The position numbers and the translations under genes were made by a program. From contig NZ_JAHSTU010000007.1 in NCBI RefSeq assembly GCF_019145495.1, positions 62,001-126,000 of the forward strand: a DNA stretch of 64,000 nt, written 5' to 3'. The DNA is from Pseudomonas azerbaijanoccidentalis. GTDB lineage: Bacteria; Pseudomonadota; Gammaproteobacteria; Pseudomonadales; Pseudomonadaceae. The number at the start of each line of letters is the position of its first letter. The stretch's first letter is position 1. Below, one piece after another: positions 17,077 to 25,261 of this stretch. The notes beneath the pieces are model-generated. The model ran no database searches. It was not told the origin of the DNA and worked only from the letters and a program-made list of their open reading frames with translations.

Positions 17077-17113
17077 GGTGGTTCTCCGTGGTTTTTATGG
17101 GAAGACACCCTTA

Positions 17114-17140
17114 GTCGTCTGGCGATCCGGTGAATCGACA
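17114..17140 (-). promoter_or_regulatory. Candidate ECF42 autoregulatory promoter
   Basis: On the minus strand TGTCGA (17140-17135), 17 bases and then CGAC (17117-17114) stand about 40 bases before the SnoaL-like start. As I recall, ECF42 target promoters have TGTCGA in the -35 region and CGA/TC in the -10 region. Confidence 0.6.
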
Positions 17141-17217
17141 GGTGAAATAAAAATAATCCACCCAGCCAGAATCGCTAGAATCGATGGCTCTATTGATGAT
17201 GGAAAAAGGACCCTCCA

Positions 17218-17703
17218 GTGACAGCCCGACTCGTGCCATATGAAACCCTGAACGCGCAGCAGCGCCAGCAGGTGGAGGCCATTGAAGTCCATCCGGAGCA
17301 AGTCAAGTTCTCCGGTGACATCCACGGTGCTTTGCATACCCTGTTGTCCAAGCCTGGCCCAGGCGTCAAAGGATTTGCCCTGTTGGCCGAAGACATCCCC
17401 GTGGCCTTTTTGCTGCTCAAACGCCCGCCCGTTTTGCCGGCATGGGCCGATGAACACAGCGCCACACTGCATGCGCTGCAGGTCGACCAACGCGCGCAAG
17501 GCAAAGGTTATGGCAAGGCCTGTCTGCAAGCGCTGCCAGAAGCTGCGCGCCTGGCGTGGCCGGAGATCAAAGGGTTGGAATTGTCAGTGGATGCGGATAA
17601 CGAATCGGCGATTGGTTTGTATGCCAAGTATGGGTTTGTCGACAGCGGCGAGGCGTACAAGGGGCGGATCGGGTATGAGCGGCGGATGGGGTTGAAATTC
17701 TGA
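17218..17703 (+). CDS. GNAT-family N-acetyltransferase
   Basis: The protein has 161 residues with a GTG start, chosen because AAAAGGA stands seven bases upstream and no ATG fits. The acetyl-CoA loop is QRAQGKGYGKAC at about residues 82-93, followed by a C-terminal NESAIGLYAKYGFVDSG motif. The acceptor substrate is unknown. It is divergent from the ECF42 operon and ends at a REP pair. Confidence 0.87.
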   Translation: MTARLVPYETLNAQQRQQVEAIEVHPEQVKFSGDIHGALHTLLSKPGPGVKGFALLAEDIPVAFLLLKRPPVLPAWADEHSATLHALQVDQRAQGKGYGKACLQALPEAARLAWPEIKGLELSVDADNESAIGLYAKYGFVDSGEAYKGRIGYERRMGLKF

Positions 17704-17728
17704 TCGCTGACACAACGCCCGATCCCTT

Positions 17729-17814
17729 GTAGGAGCTGCCGCAGGCTGCGATCTTTTGATCCTGTTTTTTACAAAGCAAAATCAAAAGATCGCAGCCTGC
17801 GGCAGCTCCTACAG
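17729..17814. repeat. REP pair, family A
   Basis: Inverted family-A boxes are separated by about 25 bases, between the convergent ends of two GNAT genes. Confidence 0.9.
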
Positions 17815-17824
17815 GGAATATCTT

Positions 17825-18313
17825 TTACAGTTTCAGCACCATCTCATGCCACGCCATGCCGCCATGGTCGGACGCCGACGGTTTGATGTAGGCAAAACCG
17901 AACCCGGCGTACAGCGGAATATGCCGTTCTTTGCACATCAGGTTGATGGTGACTTTGCCCATCGCGCGCATGCGCGCAATGAACTCGCCCATCAAGCGCT
18001 TCGCCAGGCCTTGGCCCTGATAATCCGGGTGAACCACCACTGACATGATCACCACGTGCGACCCTTCCGGGTCGTGGCCGATCAGCTCCTTGAACGCTTC
18101 GTCCGACATCTCTACCTGAAATGCCGCACCGGAATTGATGAAACCGGCGACCACGCCGTCCACTTCCGCGACGATGAAACCCTCGGGCCAGGTGGCGATG
18201 CGCGTGGCGATTTTTTCGCGAGTCGCCGCTTCTTCGCCTTCGTAGGCAACGGTTTCGATGGCGTAGCAACGGTCCAGGTCAGCAGGCGTGACATTGCGAA
18301 TGACGGTGTTCAT
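17825..18313 (-). CDS. GNAT-family N-acetyltransferase (AANAT-like)
   Basis: The protein has 162 residues. The cofactor loop is HPDYQGQGLAKRLM near residue 95-108, preceded by a VVIMSVVVHP strand and followed by YAGFGFAYIKPS. The early YAIETVAYEGEEAATREKI segment resembles aralkylamine-type acetyltransferases. The substrate is unknown. The ribosome-binding site is weak. The gene stands alone. Confidence 0.87.
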   Translation of the reverse strand: MNTVIRNVTPADLDRCYAIETVAYEGEEAATREKIATRIATWPEGFIVAEVDGVVAGFINSGAAFQVEMSDEAFKELIGHDPEGSHVVIMSVVVHPDYQGQGLAKRLMGEFIARMRAMGKVTINLMCKERHIPLYAGFGFAYIKPSASDHGGMAWHEMVLKL

Positions 18314-18412
18314 GGCAACTCGGAATCAGCGGGGGGAAAGGCTGGAGATGATAAATCAGCCCAAGCGCGACATCGAGAGACGAATCGTCTGACTCGCCTC
18401 TCGAAGTCAGTG

Positions 18413-18898
18413 TCAGGGCTTGATTGGCAGCCAGATTTCCAGTTTGCCGGTGTTGAGCTTCGGGTTGAAGTCTTCGCTGTAGCGTTCGAATTCCGGTTCC
18501 GCCAATAGCTCGCGCCCGGATTGCGGCAGCCACGTTCCATGGATGTACTGAAAGGTTTGCGGCAGCGATTCCAGCGGCCCCTTGTGTTCAAACACCACGT
18601 ATTGCTGGGGCTGAATTTCTACCCAGCGGTACGTTTCCGGCAAATCGTCGAGCTTGCTGATCTCGACCCCGGCGATGTAATCGAAGCCGCCCTTGCCGTC
18701 GAAATTACAGCAGACGCCGTAGGTCACTTCGCCTTTTTGCCCTGGGACATTGCCGATATGGGGAATGAATTTTTCCCAGAGTTCGGGAATGCCTTTTACG
18801 GTTTGCTGGGTAAATGTTCCGCCAAGCCCTGCAATCAGCAGGAAGTGTCCGTGTTCAAAGCGTGGTTCGGACACCTCGACGCGTGTTTGCTCATCCAT
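18413..18898 (-). CDS. GyrI-like small-molecule-binding protein
   Basis: The protein has 161 residues. It shows the free-standing SOUL/GyrI (AraC effector-binding) layout: an early VEVSEPRFEHGHFLLIAGLG strand, a central GVCCNFDGKGGFDYIAGVE, the QQYVVFEHKGPLESLPQTFQ block, and a final KLEIWLPIKP. It has no HTH. Relatives bind hydrophobic cations or, as in SbmC, act on DNA gyrase; which applies here is unknown. AGGAG precedes the ATG. Confidence 0.85.
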   Translation of the reverse strand: MDEQTRVEVSEPRFEHGHFLLIAGLGGTFTQQTVKGIPELWEKFIPHIGNVPGQKGEVTYGVCCNFDGKGGFDYIAGVEISKLDDLPETYRWVEIQPQQYVVFEHKGPLESLPQTFQYIHGTWLPQSGRELLAEPEFERYSEDFNPKLNTGKLEIWLPIKP

Positions 18899-18965
18899 GA
18901 CTCGACTCCTGGGAGGGAAAAGTGGGTTCGGCTGGGAGTATAGAAGTCAAACCCGATTCGCCCAA

Positions 18966-19628
18966 TTACAGGGCATGCAACTGCTCGACGGCGCCTGCAC
19001 CGACAAACTCGTTGTAACCCGATAGGATCACGTAGACCGCGAAATAGCAGAAGATCGCTGCCGATGCCATGTAGGAATAGCGCAGCAATTTGTCACCCAG
19101 CAACTTGCCCCCGTGGCTCGCGGCGAAGCACAGGCCAGCGGACCACAGCAGCCCGGCACAGAGGAAACCGCCGAGGAACAGCGCCGAACTCAACGCACCG
19201 CCGCCACCGGAACGCGCGATCAACGTGCCACCCACCGCAGCGAACCAGAGAATGGCGCTGGGCGACGACATGGCGAGAAAAATCCCACGGAAGAATTCCT
19301 TGCGATGGGAGTTGTGGCCGACTTCGGCGGTCTCGGCCAGCAGCGCTTCATGGTGGATCGCCGAATAAATCATCTTCGCCGCGAAGTACACCAACAGCGC
19401 CGAACCGCCAATCCACAACACCCAGCGCACGGTTTCGTATTGCAGTAAAACAGTCATGCCGGCCAAGGCCAGCACAGCGTAGATCATGTCGCCGACGCAG
19501 GTGCCCAGCCCCAGCGCAAAGCCTTGAAAATAGCCGCGCTGCATGGCCAACGTGATCATCGCGATATTGGCCACGCCGATGTCCAGGCACAGCGAAAGGC
19601 TCAGCAAAAAGCCACTGGTAAATTCCAT
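18966..19628 (-). CDS. LysE-family amino-acid/metabolite exporter
   Basis: The protein has 220 residues. ATG 19628 is preferred over one 21 bases upstream because AAGGAAAGGG stands before it. There are six membrane segments, with the LysE/RhtB features of a first-helix acidic residue (CLDIGVANIAMI) and a charged loop at about 100-115 (EVGHNSHRKEFF). It should export an amino acid or similar compound in exchange for protons. It is divergent from alaC, which may be coincidental or may link it to alanine overflow. Confidence 0.85.
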   Translation of the reverse strand: MEFTSGFLLSLSLCLDIGVANIAMITLAMQRGYFQGFALGLGTCVGDMIYAVLALAGMTVLLQYETVRWVLWIGGSALLVYFAAKMIYSAIHHEALLAETAEVGHNSHRKEFFRGIFLAMSSPSAILWFAAVGGTLIARSGGGGALSSALFLGGFLCAGLLWSAGLCFAASHGGKLLGDKLLRYSYMASAAIFCYFAVYVILSGYNEFVGAGAVEQLHAL

Positions 19629-19767
19629 CGAACCCTTTCCTTCGGACAAATTTGTTTACATTGAGGCTGGACAGTCTGCCACAGCTGACCGTACATTCCG
19701 CCACAGGTCACCGCAGTGACCAGCGTCGCTCGGACGGTTCCGGGCGCTTACGTTATCCGAGGCAACA

Positions 19768-20976
19768 ATGGCCGAACAAGGTTCGCCGCGCCGCTTTGCG
19801 CGCATAGATCGACTCCCCCCTTACGTTTTCAACATCACTGCCGAGCTGAAGATGGCCGCCCGTCGTCGTGGCGAAGACATCATCGACTTGAGCATGGGCA
19901 ACCCCGACGGCGCCACGCCGCCGCACATCGTCGACAAACTTGTGCAGGTCGCCCAGCGCGAAGACACCCACGGTTATTCCACGTCCAAGGGTATCCCGCG
20001 CCTGCGCCGGGCGATTTCCAACTGGTACAAGGAACGCTACGAGGTCGACATCGACCCGGAAAGCGAAGCCATTGTCACCATCGGCTCCAAGGAAGGCCTG
20101 GCGCACTTGATGCTGGCCACCCTCGACCAAGGCGACACCGTACTGGTGCCGAACCCGAGCTACCCGATTCACATCTACGGTGCCGTGATTGCCGGCGCCC
20201 AGGTGCGGTCGGTGCCGCTGGTGCCGGGCGTGGATTTCTTCGCGGAACTGGAACGGGCGATTCGCGGCTCGATCCCGAAACCGAAGATGATGATCCTCGG
20301 CTTCCCGTCCAACCCGACCGCGCAGTGCGTGGAGCTGGATTTCTTCGAACGGGTGATCGCCCTCGCCAAACAGTACGACGTACTGGTGGTGCACGACCTG
20401 GCCTACGCCGACATCGTCTACGACGGCTGGAAAGCCCCGTCGATCATGCAGGTGCCGGGCGCCAAGGACATTGCGGTGGAGTTTTTCACCCTGTCCAAGA
20501 GCTACAACATGGCGGGCTGGCGCATTGGCTTCATGGTCGGTAACCCGGAATTGGTCAACGCGTTGGCGCGGATCAAGAGTTACCACGACTACGGCACCTT
20601 CACCCCGCTGCAAGTGGCGGCCATTGCGGCGCTGGAAGGCGATCAGCAATGCGTGCGCGACATCGCCGAGCAATACCGGCAGCGGCGCAACGTGCTGGTC
20701 AAAGGCCTGCATGAATTGGGTTGGATGGTGGAAAACCCGAAAGCGTCGATGTATGTCTGGGCGAAGATTCCCGAGGCTTATGCACACCTGGGTTCGCTGG
20801 AGTTCGCCAAAAAGCTGCTGGCTGAGGCCAAGGTGTGTGTCTCGCCGGGTGTTGGCTTTGGCGAGTACGGCGATGATCACGTGCGCTTTGCGCTGATCGA
20901 AAACCAGGACCGTATTCGTCAGGCCGTGCGCGGGATTCGCGGGATGTTTCGGGCGGATGGCCTGGTCACTAAGTAA
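19768..20976 (+). CDS. alaC: Glutamate-pyruvate (alanine) aminotransferase AlaC
   Basis: The protein has 402 residues, a class I fold type I PLP enzyme. The Schiff-base lysine is K244 in TLSKSYNMAGWRIGF. The substrate arginine and the FPSNPTAQ and DLAYADIVYDG motifs are in place. The N-terminus (PPYVFNITAELKMAARRRGEDIIDLSMGN, shown by its parts) is that of AlaC/YfdZ. It makes alanine from pyruvate and glutamate. GAGG precedes the ATG. REP and terminator follow. Confidence 0.92.
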   Translation: MAEQGSPRRFARIDRLPPYVFNITAELKMAARRRGEDIIDLSMGNPDGATPPHIVDKLVQVAQREDTHGYSTSKGIPRLRRAISNWYKERYEVDIDPESEAIVTIGSKEGLAHLMLATLDQGDTVLVPNPSYPIHIYGAVIAGAQVRSVPLVPGVDFFAELERAIRGSIPKPKMMILGFPSNPTAQCVELDFFERVIALAKQYDVLVVHDLAYADIVYDGWKAPSIMQVPGAKDIAVEFFTLSKSYNMAGWRIGFMVGNPELVNALARIKSYHDYGTFTPLQVAAIAALEGDQQCVRDIAEQYRQRRNVLVKGLHELGWMVENPKASMYVWAKIPEAYAHLGSLEFAKKLLAEAKVCVSPGVGFGEYGDDHVRFALIENQDRIRQAVRGIRGMFRADGLVTK

Positions 20977-20985
20977 ACGATGACC

Positions 20986-21074
20986 TGTAGGAGCTGCCGC
21001 AGGCTGCGATCTTTTGATCTTACCGTGTAGAGTCAAAAGATCGCAGCCTCGTTTCACTCGGCAGCTCCTACAGG
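20986..21074. repeat. REP pair, family A with altered loop
   Basis: The right-hand box reads 'gatcgcagcctcgtttcact' then 'cggcagctcctaca': the usual apex is replaced by an 11-base 'tcgtttcactc' segment. The same altered form occurs at 53.6 kb. Confidence 0.88.
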
Positions 21075-21090
21075 GGTTTGCATCACCCAC

Positions 21091-21118
21091 AAAAAAACCG
21101 CATCGCTGCGGTTTTTTT
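21091..21118. terminator. Bidirectional terminator between alaC and gntT
   Basis: AACCGCA / TGCGGTT arms with a 4-base loop are flanked by seven A and seven T, so it can end transcripts from both convergent genes. Confidence 0.9.
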
Positions 21119-21134
21119 GTGCCTGCCGAATCGC

Positions 21135-22487
21135 TTAGACGAACAGCGACAACAACAGAATAAAGCCCAGGCCCACCACCGACAGGATGGTTTCCATCGC
21201 GGTCCAGGTCTTGAAGGTTTCGGCCACGGTCATGTTGAAGTACTGCTTGACCAGCCAGAAACCGGCGTCGTTCACGTGAGACAGGATCAACGAACCAGCA
21301 CCGGTCGCCAATACCAGCAACTCACGGTTCACACCCGGAATCATCCCTACCACTGGCACCACAATGCCGGCGCCAGTGATGGTCGCCACGGTCGCCGAAC
21401 CGGTCGCGATACGGATCACCGCCGCTACCAGCCATGCCAACAGGATCGGCGAGATCTGTGCGTTCACCGCCATGTGGCCGATCACGTCACCCACGCCGCT
21501 GGTCACCAGCATCTGCTTGAAGCCACCACCGGCACCGATGATCAGGATGATCGCAGCGGTTGGCGCGAGGCTCGCATCCAGCCACTTCATCATTTGGCTG
21601 GAACCGATGCCCTGCTTGTAGCCGAAGGTGTACAGCGACAGCAGCAGTGCCAGCAGCAGAGCCGAAATAGGGTGACCGATCAGGTCCATGAAGGCGCGGA
21701 AGATGTTGCCATCCGGCAGCACGACGTCGGCAAACGTCTTGAGCAGCATCAGGAACACCGGCAACAGCACGGTCACCAGAGTGATACCGAAGCTCGGCAG
21801 TTCAGCCGAATCGGTTTCGCGCGCCAGTTGGTCCACCAACTCCTGGTTCGGATGACCGGGGATGTGCTTGGCGATGAACGTACCGAAGATCGGGCCTGCA
21901 ATGATCGCCGTTGGCAATGCCACGATCAGACCATAAAGAATGGTTTTACCGATGTCGGCACCGAACACGCCGATAGCCAGCAACGGACCCGGGTGCGGTG
22001 GCACCAGGCCGTGTACCGCAGACAGGCCGGCCAGCAGCGGGATACCGATCTTGATGATCGACACGCCCGTGCGGCGCGCAACGATGAACACCAACGGAAT
22101 CAGCAGCACGAAGCCGATTTCGAAGAACAGCGGAATGCCCACCAGGAACGCAGCGAACATCATCGCCCACTGCACCTTGTCCTTGCCGAAGGCGCGGATC
22201 AGGGTCTGGGCAATCTGGTCTGCCCCGCCCGATTCGGCCATCATTTTGCCGAGCATGGTGCCCAACGCCAGGATGATGCCGACGAAACCGAGCACGCCAC
22301 CGAAGCCGTCCTGGAACGCCTTGATGATGGTGCCGATCGGCATGCCGGAGGTCAGCCCGAGGAAGGCGGCGGCTATGATCAGGGCAAGAAAGGGGTGCAA
22401 CTTGAACTTGGTAATCAGGACGATAAGCCCGATCACCGTGACCACTGCATCGAGCAGCAGGAACGTCTCGTGGGACATGCCAAACAT
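21135..22487 (-). CDS. gntT: Gluconate permease, GntP family
   Basis: The protein has 450 residues with about 12-14 membrane segments. The family motifs GLVPPHPGPLLA, GIPLFFEIGFVLLIP and SHVNDAGFWLVKQYF are present. It takes up D-gluconate with protons in the inner membrane. It is transcribed in the same direction as gntK but with its own candidate GntR operator between the two genes. The leader carries AACAACAACAA just before the AGGAG site, a likely Hfq/Crc target. Confidence 0.93.
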   Translation of the reverse strand: MFGMSHETFLLLDAVVTVIGLIVLITKFKLHPFLALIIAAAFLGLTSGMPIGTIIKAFQDGFGGVLGFVGIILALGTMLGKMMAESGGADQIAQTLIRAFGKDKVQWAMMFAAFLVGIPLFFEIGFVLLIPLVFIVARRTGVSIIKIGIPLLAGLSAVHGLVPPHPGPLLAIGVFGADIGKTILYGLIVALPTAIIAGPIFGTFIAKHIPGHPNQELVDQLARETDSAELPSFGITLVTVLLPVFLMLLKTFADVVLPDGNIFRAFMDLIGHPISALLLALLLSLYTFGYKQGIGSSQMMKWLDASLAPTAAIILIIGAGGGFKQMLVTSGVGDVIGHMAVNAQISPILLAWLVAAVIRIATGSATVATITGAGIVVPVVGMIPGVNRELLVLATGAGSLILSHVNDAGFWLVKQYFNMTVAETFKTWTAMETILSVVGLGFILLLSLFV

Positions 22488-22503
22488 TAGGGGTGTCTCC
22501 TGG

Positions 22504-22514
22504 TTGTTGTTGTT
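22504..22514 (-). promoter_or_regulatory. AAnAAnAA (CA) motif in the gntT leader
   Basis: The minus-strand leader reads AACAACAACAA ending 5 bases before AGGAG of gntT. It matches the Hfq/Crc recognition motif AAnAAnAA, expected to block translation when preferred carbon sources are present. Confidence 0.65.
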
Positions 22515-22546
22515 ATTAAAGCGGGTTAATCAGAAGTCGTAAGGAC

Positions 22547-22560
22547 AGCGCTGTCTTTGT
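22547..22560 (-). promoter_or_regulatory. Candidate GntR operator upstream of gntT
   Basis: The minus strand reads ACAAAGACAGCGCT, one substitution in the fixed positions away from AC-n-AAG-n-TAGCGCT, the GntR operator form I recall for P. aeruginosa. It lies between gntK and gntT. Confidence 0.6.
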
Positions 22561-22568
22561 AAACACAG

Positions 22569-23102
22569 TCATACCGCCTGTTTCAGGCCGTTCGCCTGCC
22601 ACCAGACATGAGCCTGCGCAGCCAGTTGCTCGACGCTATGGGTCGAAGCATCCAGCGCCAGGGTCAATGGCTCGCCGACGGGGGATTCGAGGGTCGCAAA
22701 CTGGCTATCGATCAGGGTCGACGGCATGAAATGACCCGGGCGGTGTGAAACGCGGTCAGCGGCCACTTCCGGCGTCAGCTCCAGGAACACGAAACCCAGA
22801 CCCGGCAAGGCACTGCGCAGACGTTCGCGATAGATATGCTTGAGAGCCGAACAGGTCAGCACCGGGCGCTGGCCCTTGGCGTCGACACGGCGCAGTTCAT
22901 CGCACAGGCTGTCGAGCCAGCCGGCACGGTCTTCATCGTTCAGGGGGATACCCGCGCTCATCTTTTCGATATTGGCGGCAGGGTGGAAAGAGTCGCCTTC
23001 AATGGCAGTGGCGCCGCTCAATTGGCACAGGGCCTCGCTGACGCACGTCTTGCCGCAACCGGCAACGCCCATGATGACCAGGGCGGTGATGGGATGATTC
23101 AT
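22569..23102 (-). CDS. gntK: Gluconokinase
   Basis: The protein has 177 residues, the usual length for a GntK-type kinase, from the ATG at 23102 (TGAGG upstream). The P-loop is GVAGCGKT at 12-19. Further family blocks are EGDSFHPAANIEKMSAGIPL, CSALKHIYRERLR and HFMPSTLIDSQFATLE. It phosphorylates gluconate to 6-phosphogluconate, feeding the Entner-Doudoroff route. It is followed by gntT and faces gntR, with a candidate GntR operator just upstream. Confidence 0.93.
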   Translation of the reverse strand: MNHPITALVIMGVAGCGKTCVSEALCQLSGATAIEGDSFHPAANIEKMSAGIPLNDEDRAGWLDSLCDELRRVDAKGQRPVLTCSALKHIYRERLRSALPGLGFVFLELTPEVAADRVSHRPGHFMPSTLIDSQFATLESPVGEPLTLALDASTHSVEQLAAQAHVWWQANGLKQAV

Positions 23103-23123
23103 GTAACACCTCAGCGCGCAGAC

Positions 23124-23137
23124 AGCGCTACCTTTGC
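23124..23137. promoter_or_regulatory. Candidate GntR operator upstream of gntK
   Basis: The reverse complement is GCAAAGGTAGCGCT, matching AC-n-AAG-n-TAGCGCT except for the first base. It lies 22 bases before the gntK start. Confidence 0.68.
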
Positions 23138-23276
23138 CAGTTATGACACTAGACCAAAAAGCAGAAGTTGCCGACGCCTTTCTTGTCATTTTAAGGGTTG
23201 CAGCATGTTCGTTCCCAACGCCAAAAAGCGAGGATCAGGCGAACCCCCGCTCACGCATTTGCAGCTGCATCGAGAC

Positions 23277-23290
23277 AGCGCTACCTTAGT
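23277..23290. promoter_or_regulatory. Candidate GntR operator upstream of gntR
   Basis: The reverse complement is ACTAAGGTAGCGCT, a full match to AC-n-AAG-n-TAGCGCT. It lies 29 bases before the gntR ATG, consistent with autorepression. Confidence 0.72.
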
Positions 23291-23318
23291 GCCTTGAATT
23301 TTGTTTGGCAAGCCGTCG

Positions 23319-24350
23319 ATGAATCCAACTAAAAACGATAAAAATACCCGCACCACTGGCCGCCCTACTCTGAACGAAGTCGCCCGACTGGCCGGTGTCA
23401 GCCCGATTACTGCTTCGCGCGCCTTGCGCGGCGTCAGCACCGTGGCTATCGATCTGGTGGAAAAAGTCCAGAAAGCCGCGCTTGAGCTCAACTATGTGGT
23501 CAACCCTGCCGCCCGTGCCCTGGCCTCGGCCCAGAGCCATTCGGTGGTGGTTTTGGTGCCGTCGCTGTCCAACCTTTTGTTCATCGATACCCTGGAAGCC
23601 ATTCATCAGGTTTTGCGTCCCAAGGGCTTCGAAGTGCTGATCGGCAACTTTCATTATTCGCGCGACGAAGAAGAAAACCTGCTGCGCAACTACATGGCCT
23701 ATCAGCCGCGCGGTTTGTTGCTCACCGGTTTCGACCGCACCGAAAGCTCGCGGCGGATGATCGAAGCCAGCAACATTCCCTGCGTGTACATGATGGAGCT
23801 CGACAGTGCCGCCGGGCTCAATTGCGTCGGCTTCTCGCAGTTGGCCGCCGGTGAGACGGCCGCCGAGCATTTGCTGTCCCGCGGCCGCAAGCGCCTGGCC
23901 TACATCGGCGCACAACTGGACCAGCGCACCTTGCTGCGCGGCGAAGGTTTCCGTCGTGCCCTGCAGAAGGCCGCGCTCTATGACCCGGCCCTCGAAGTGC
24001 TGACGCCTCGCCCTTCTTCCGTAGGCCTGGGTGGCGAATTGTTCTTGCAGATGATTGCCAGCCACCCCGACGTCGATGCGATTTTCTTCGGCAACGACGA
24101 CCTGGCCCAGGGCGCGTTGCTCGAAGCCATGCGCCACGGGATAAAAATCCCCGAACAAGTGGCCATCCTCGGTTTCAACGACCTGCCGGCCTCGGCGCAC
24201 ATGGTCCCGCGCCTGAGCAGCATCAACACCCCGCGTGAGGCGATCGGACGCCGCGCGGCCGAGCAGATGCTGACCCTGATGGCCGGCAACACCGTGGCCA
24301 AACCAGTGCAGGACATGGGCTTTGAGCTGAAGGTGCGAGAAAGCACCTGA
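23319..24350 (+). CDS. gntR: LacI-family gluconate repressor
   Basis: The protein has 343 residues from ATG 23319; a TTG 18 bases upstream is in frame. The LacI HTH and hinge are clear (TLNEVARLAGVSPITASRAL, then YVVNPAARALAS), and a periplasmic-binding-protein-like effector domain follows to the end. It is divergent from gntK-gntT, and three candidate operators flank these genes. By family knowledge it releases DNA on binding gluconate or 6-phosphogluconate. The ribosome-binding site is weak. Confidence 0.9.
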   Translation: MNPTKNDKNTRTTGRPTLNEVARLAGVSPITASRALRGVSTVAIDLVEKVQKAALELNYVVNPAARALASAQSHSVVVLVPSLSNLLFIDTLEAIHQVLRPKGFEVLIGNFHYSRDEEENLLRNYMAYQPRGLLLTGFDRTESSRRMIEASNIPCVYMMELDSAAGLNCVGFSQLAAGETAAEHLLSRGRKRLAYIGAQLDQRTLLRGEGFRRALQKAALYDPALEVLTPRPSSVGLGGELFLQMIASHPDVDAIFFGNDDLAQGALLEAMRHGIKIPEQVAILGFNDLPASAHMVPRLSSINTPREAIGRRAAEQMLTLMAGNTVAKPVQDMGFELKVREST

Positions 24351-24366
24351 GTTCACACGCCCCCTC

Positions 24367-24450
24367 GTAGGAGCTGCCGAAGGCTGCGATCTTGTGATCC
24401 TCGTTTTTAAAATCAAGATCAAAAGATCGCAGCCTTCGACAGCTCCTACA
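24367..24450. repeat. REP pair, family A
   Basis: Inverted family-A boxes lie between gntR and the GST gene. One arm has mismatches (cttgtgatc; cgacagctcc). Confidence 0.88.
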
Positions 24451-24484
24451 ATTGTCTATAGGCCATTTTTGATGGAGCCGCGCA

Positions 24485-25120
24485 ATGGAACACACACTGA
24501 AGATTCTCGGCAAAGCCTCGTCGATCAACGTCCGCAAGGTGCTGTGGACTTGCGAGGAACTGGGCCTGGCCTTTGAGCGCGAGGATTGGGGCAGTGGTTT
24601 TGCCTCGACCCACAGCCCGGAATTTCTCAGGTTCAATCCCAATGCACAGGTCCCGGTGCTCATTGACGAAGCCTTGGTGTTGTGGGAATCCAATACCATC
24701 TGCCGTTATCTGGCCGGCAAATATCAGCATCACCATGAGTTTTTACCTGGCGAAGCAGCCGCACGCGCCCGGGTGGAGCAATGGATGGATTGGCAGGCCA
24801 CCGATCTCAATTCATCCTGGAGCTACGCGTTTATGGCGCTGGTGCGCAAGGACCCGGAATACCAGGACGCCCACCGCATCGAGGTCGGCCTGCGCGGCTG
24901 GAACCAGAAAATGGCCATCCTCGAACATCAACTCGCAACCACCAAAGCCTATGTCGCCGGCGCGCGGTTTACCTTGGCCGATATCGTCATTGGTCTGTCG
25001 ATCAACCGCTGGCTGATGACGCCGATGGAGCGCCCCGATTACCCGGCCATTGATGATTACTTCAAGCGACTGGCGCAGCATCCGGGCTTCCTCAAGTACT
25101 GCTGTAACGGCGTGCCTTGA
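24485..25120 (+). CDS. Glutathione S-transferase family protein
   Basis: The protein has 211 residues. It has an N-terminal thioredoxin-like domain (LKILGKASSINVRKVLWTCE; NPNAQVPVLID with the cis-Pro; ESNTICRYLA for the gamma-glutamyl site) and a C-terminal all-helical domain from about residue 88 (AGARFTLADIVIG). Ser12/13 sits where the activating Ser or Tyr is expected. The substrate is unknown. GGAG precedes the ATG. Confidence 0.9.
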   Translation: MEHTLKILGKASSINVRKVLWTCEELGLAFEREDWGSGFASTHSPEFLRFNPNAQVPVLIDEALVLWESNTICRYLAGKYQHHHEFLPGEAAARARVEQWMDWQATDLNSSWSYAFMALVRKDPEYQDAHRIEVGLRGWNQKMAILEHQLATTKAYVAGARFTLADIVIGLSINRWLMTPMERPDYPAIDDYFKRLAQHPGFLKYCCNGVP

Positions 25121-25242
25121 GCGGTCCCGCGCTACAAATCGCCAAAATGTAACCAGTCATTGCAATAACTCGGCGAATCTCGATGCTCAGGTGTCGAGAT
25201 TCACAATCATTGATTTCCGATAGCAGGCTAAGCTTCTCCATC

Positions 25243-25250
25243 AACAAGAA
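25243..25250 (+). promoter_or_regulatory. AAnAAnAA (CA) motif in the MFS leader
   Basis: AACAAGAA stands 11 bases before the MFS start codon, overlapping the region where ribosomes load. It is a possible Hfq/Crc site. Confidence 0.45.
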
Positions 25251-25261
25251 ATGGATTCGCC

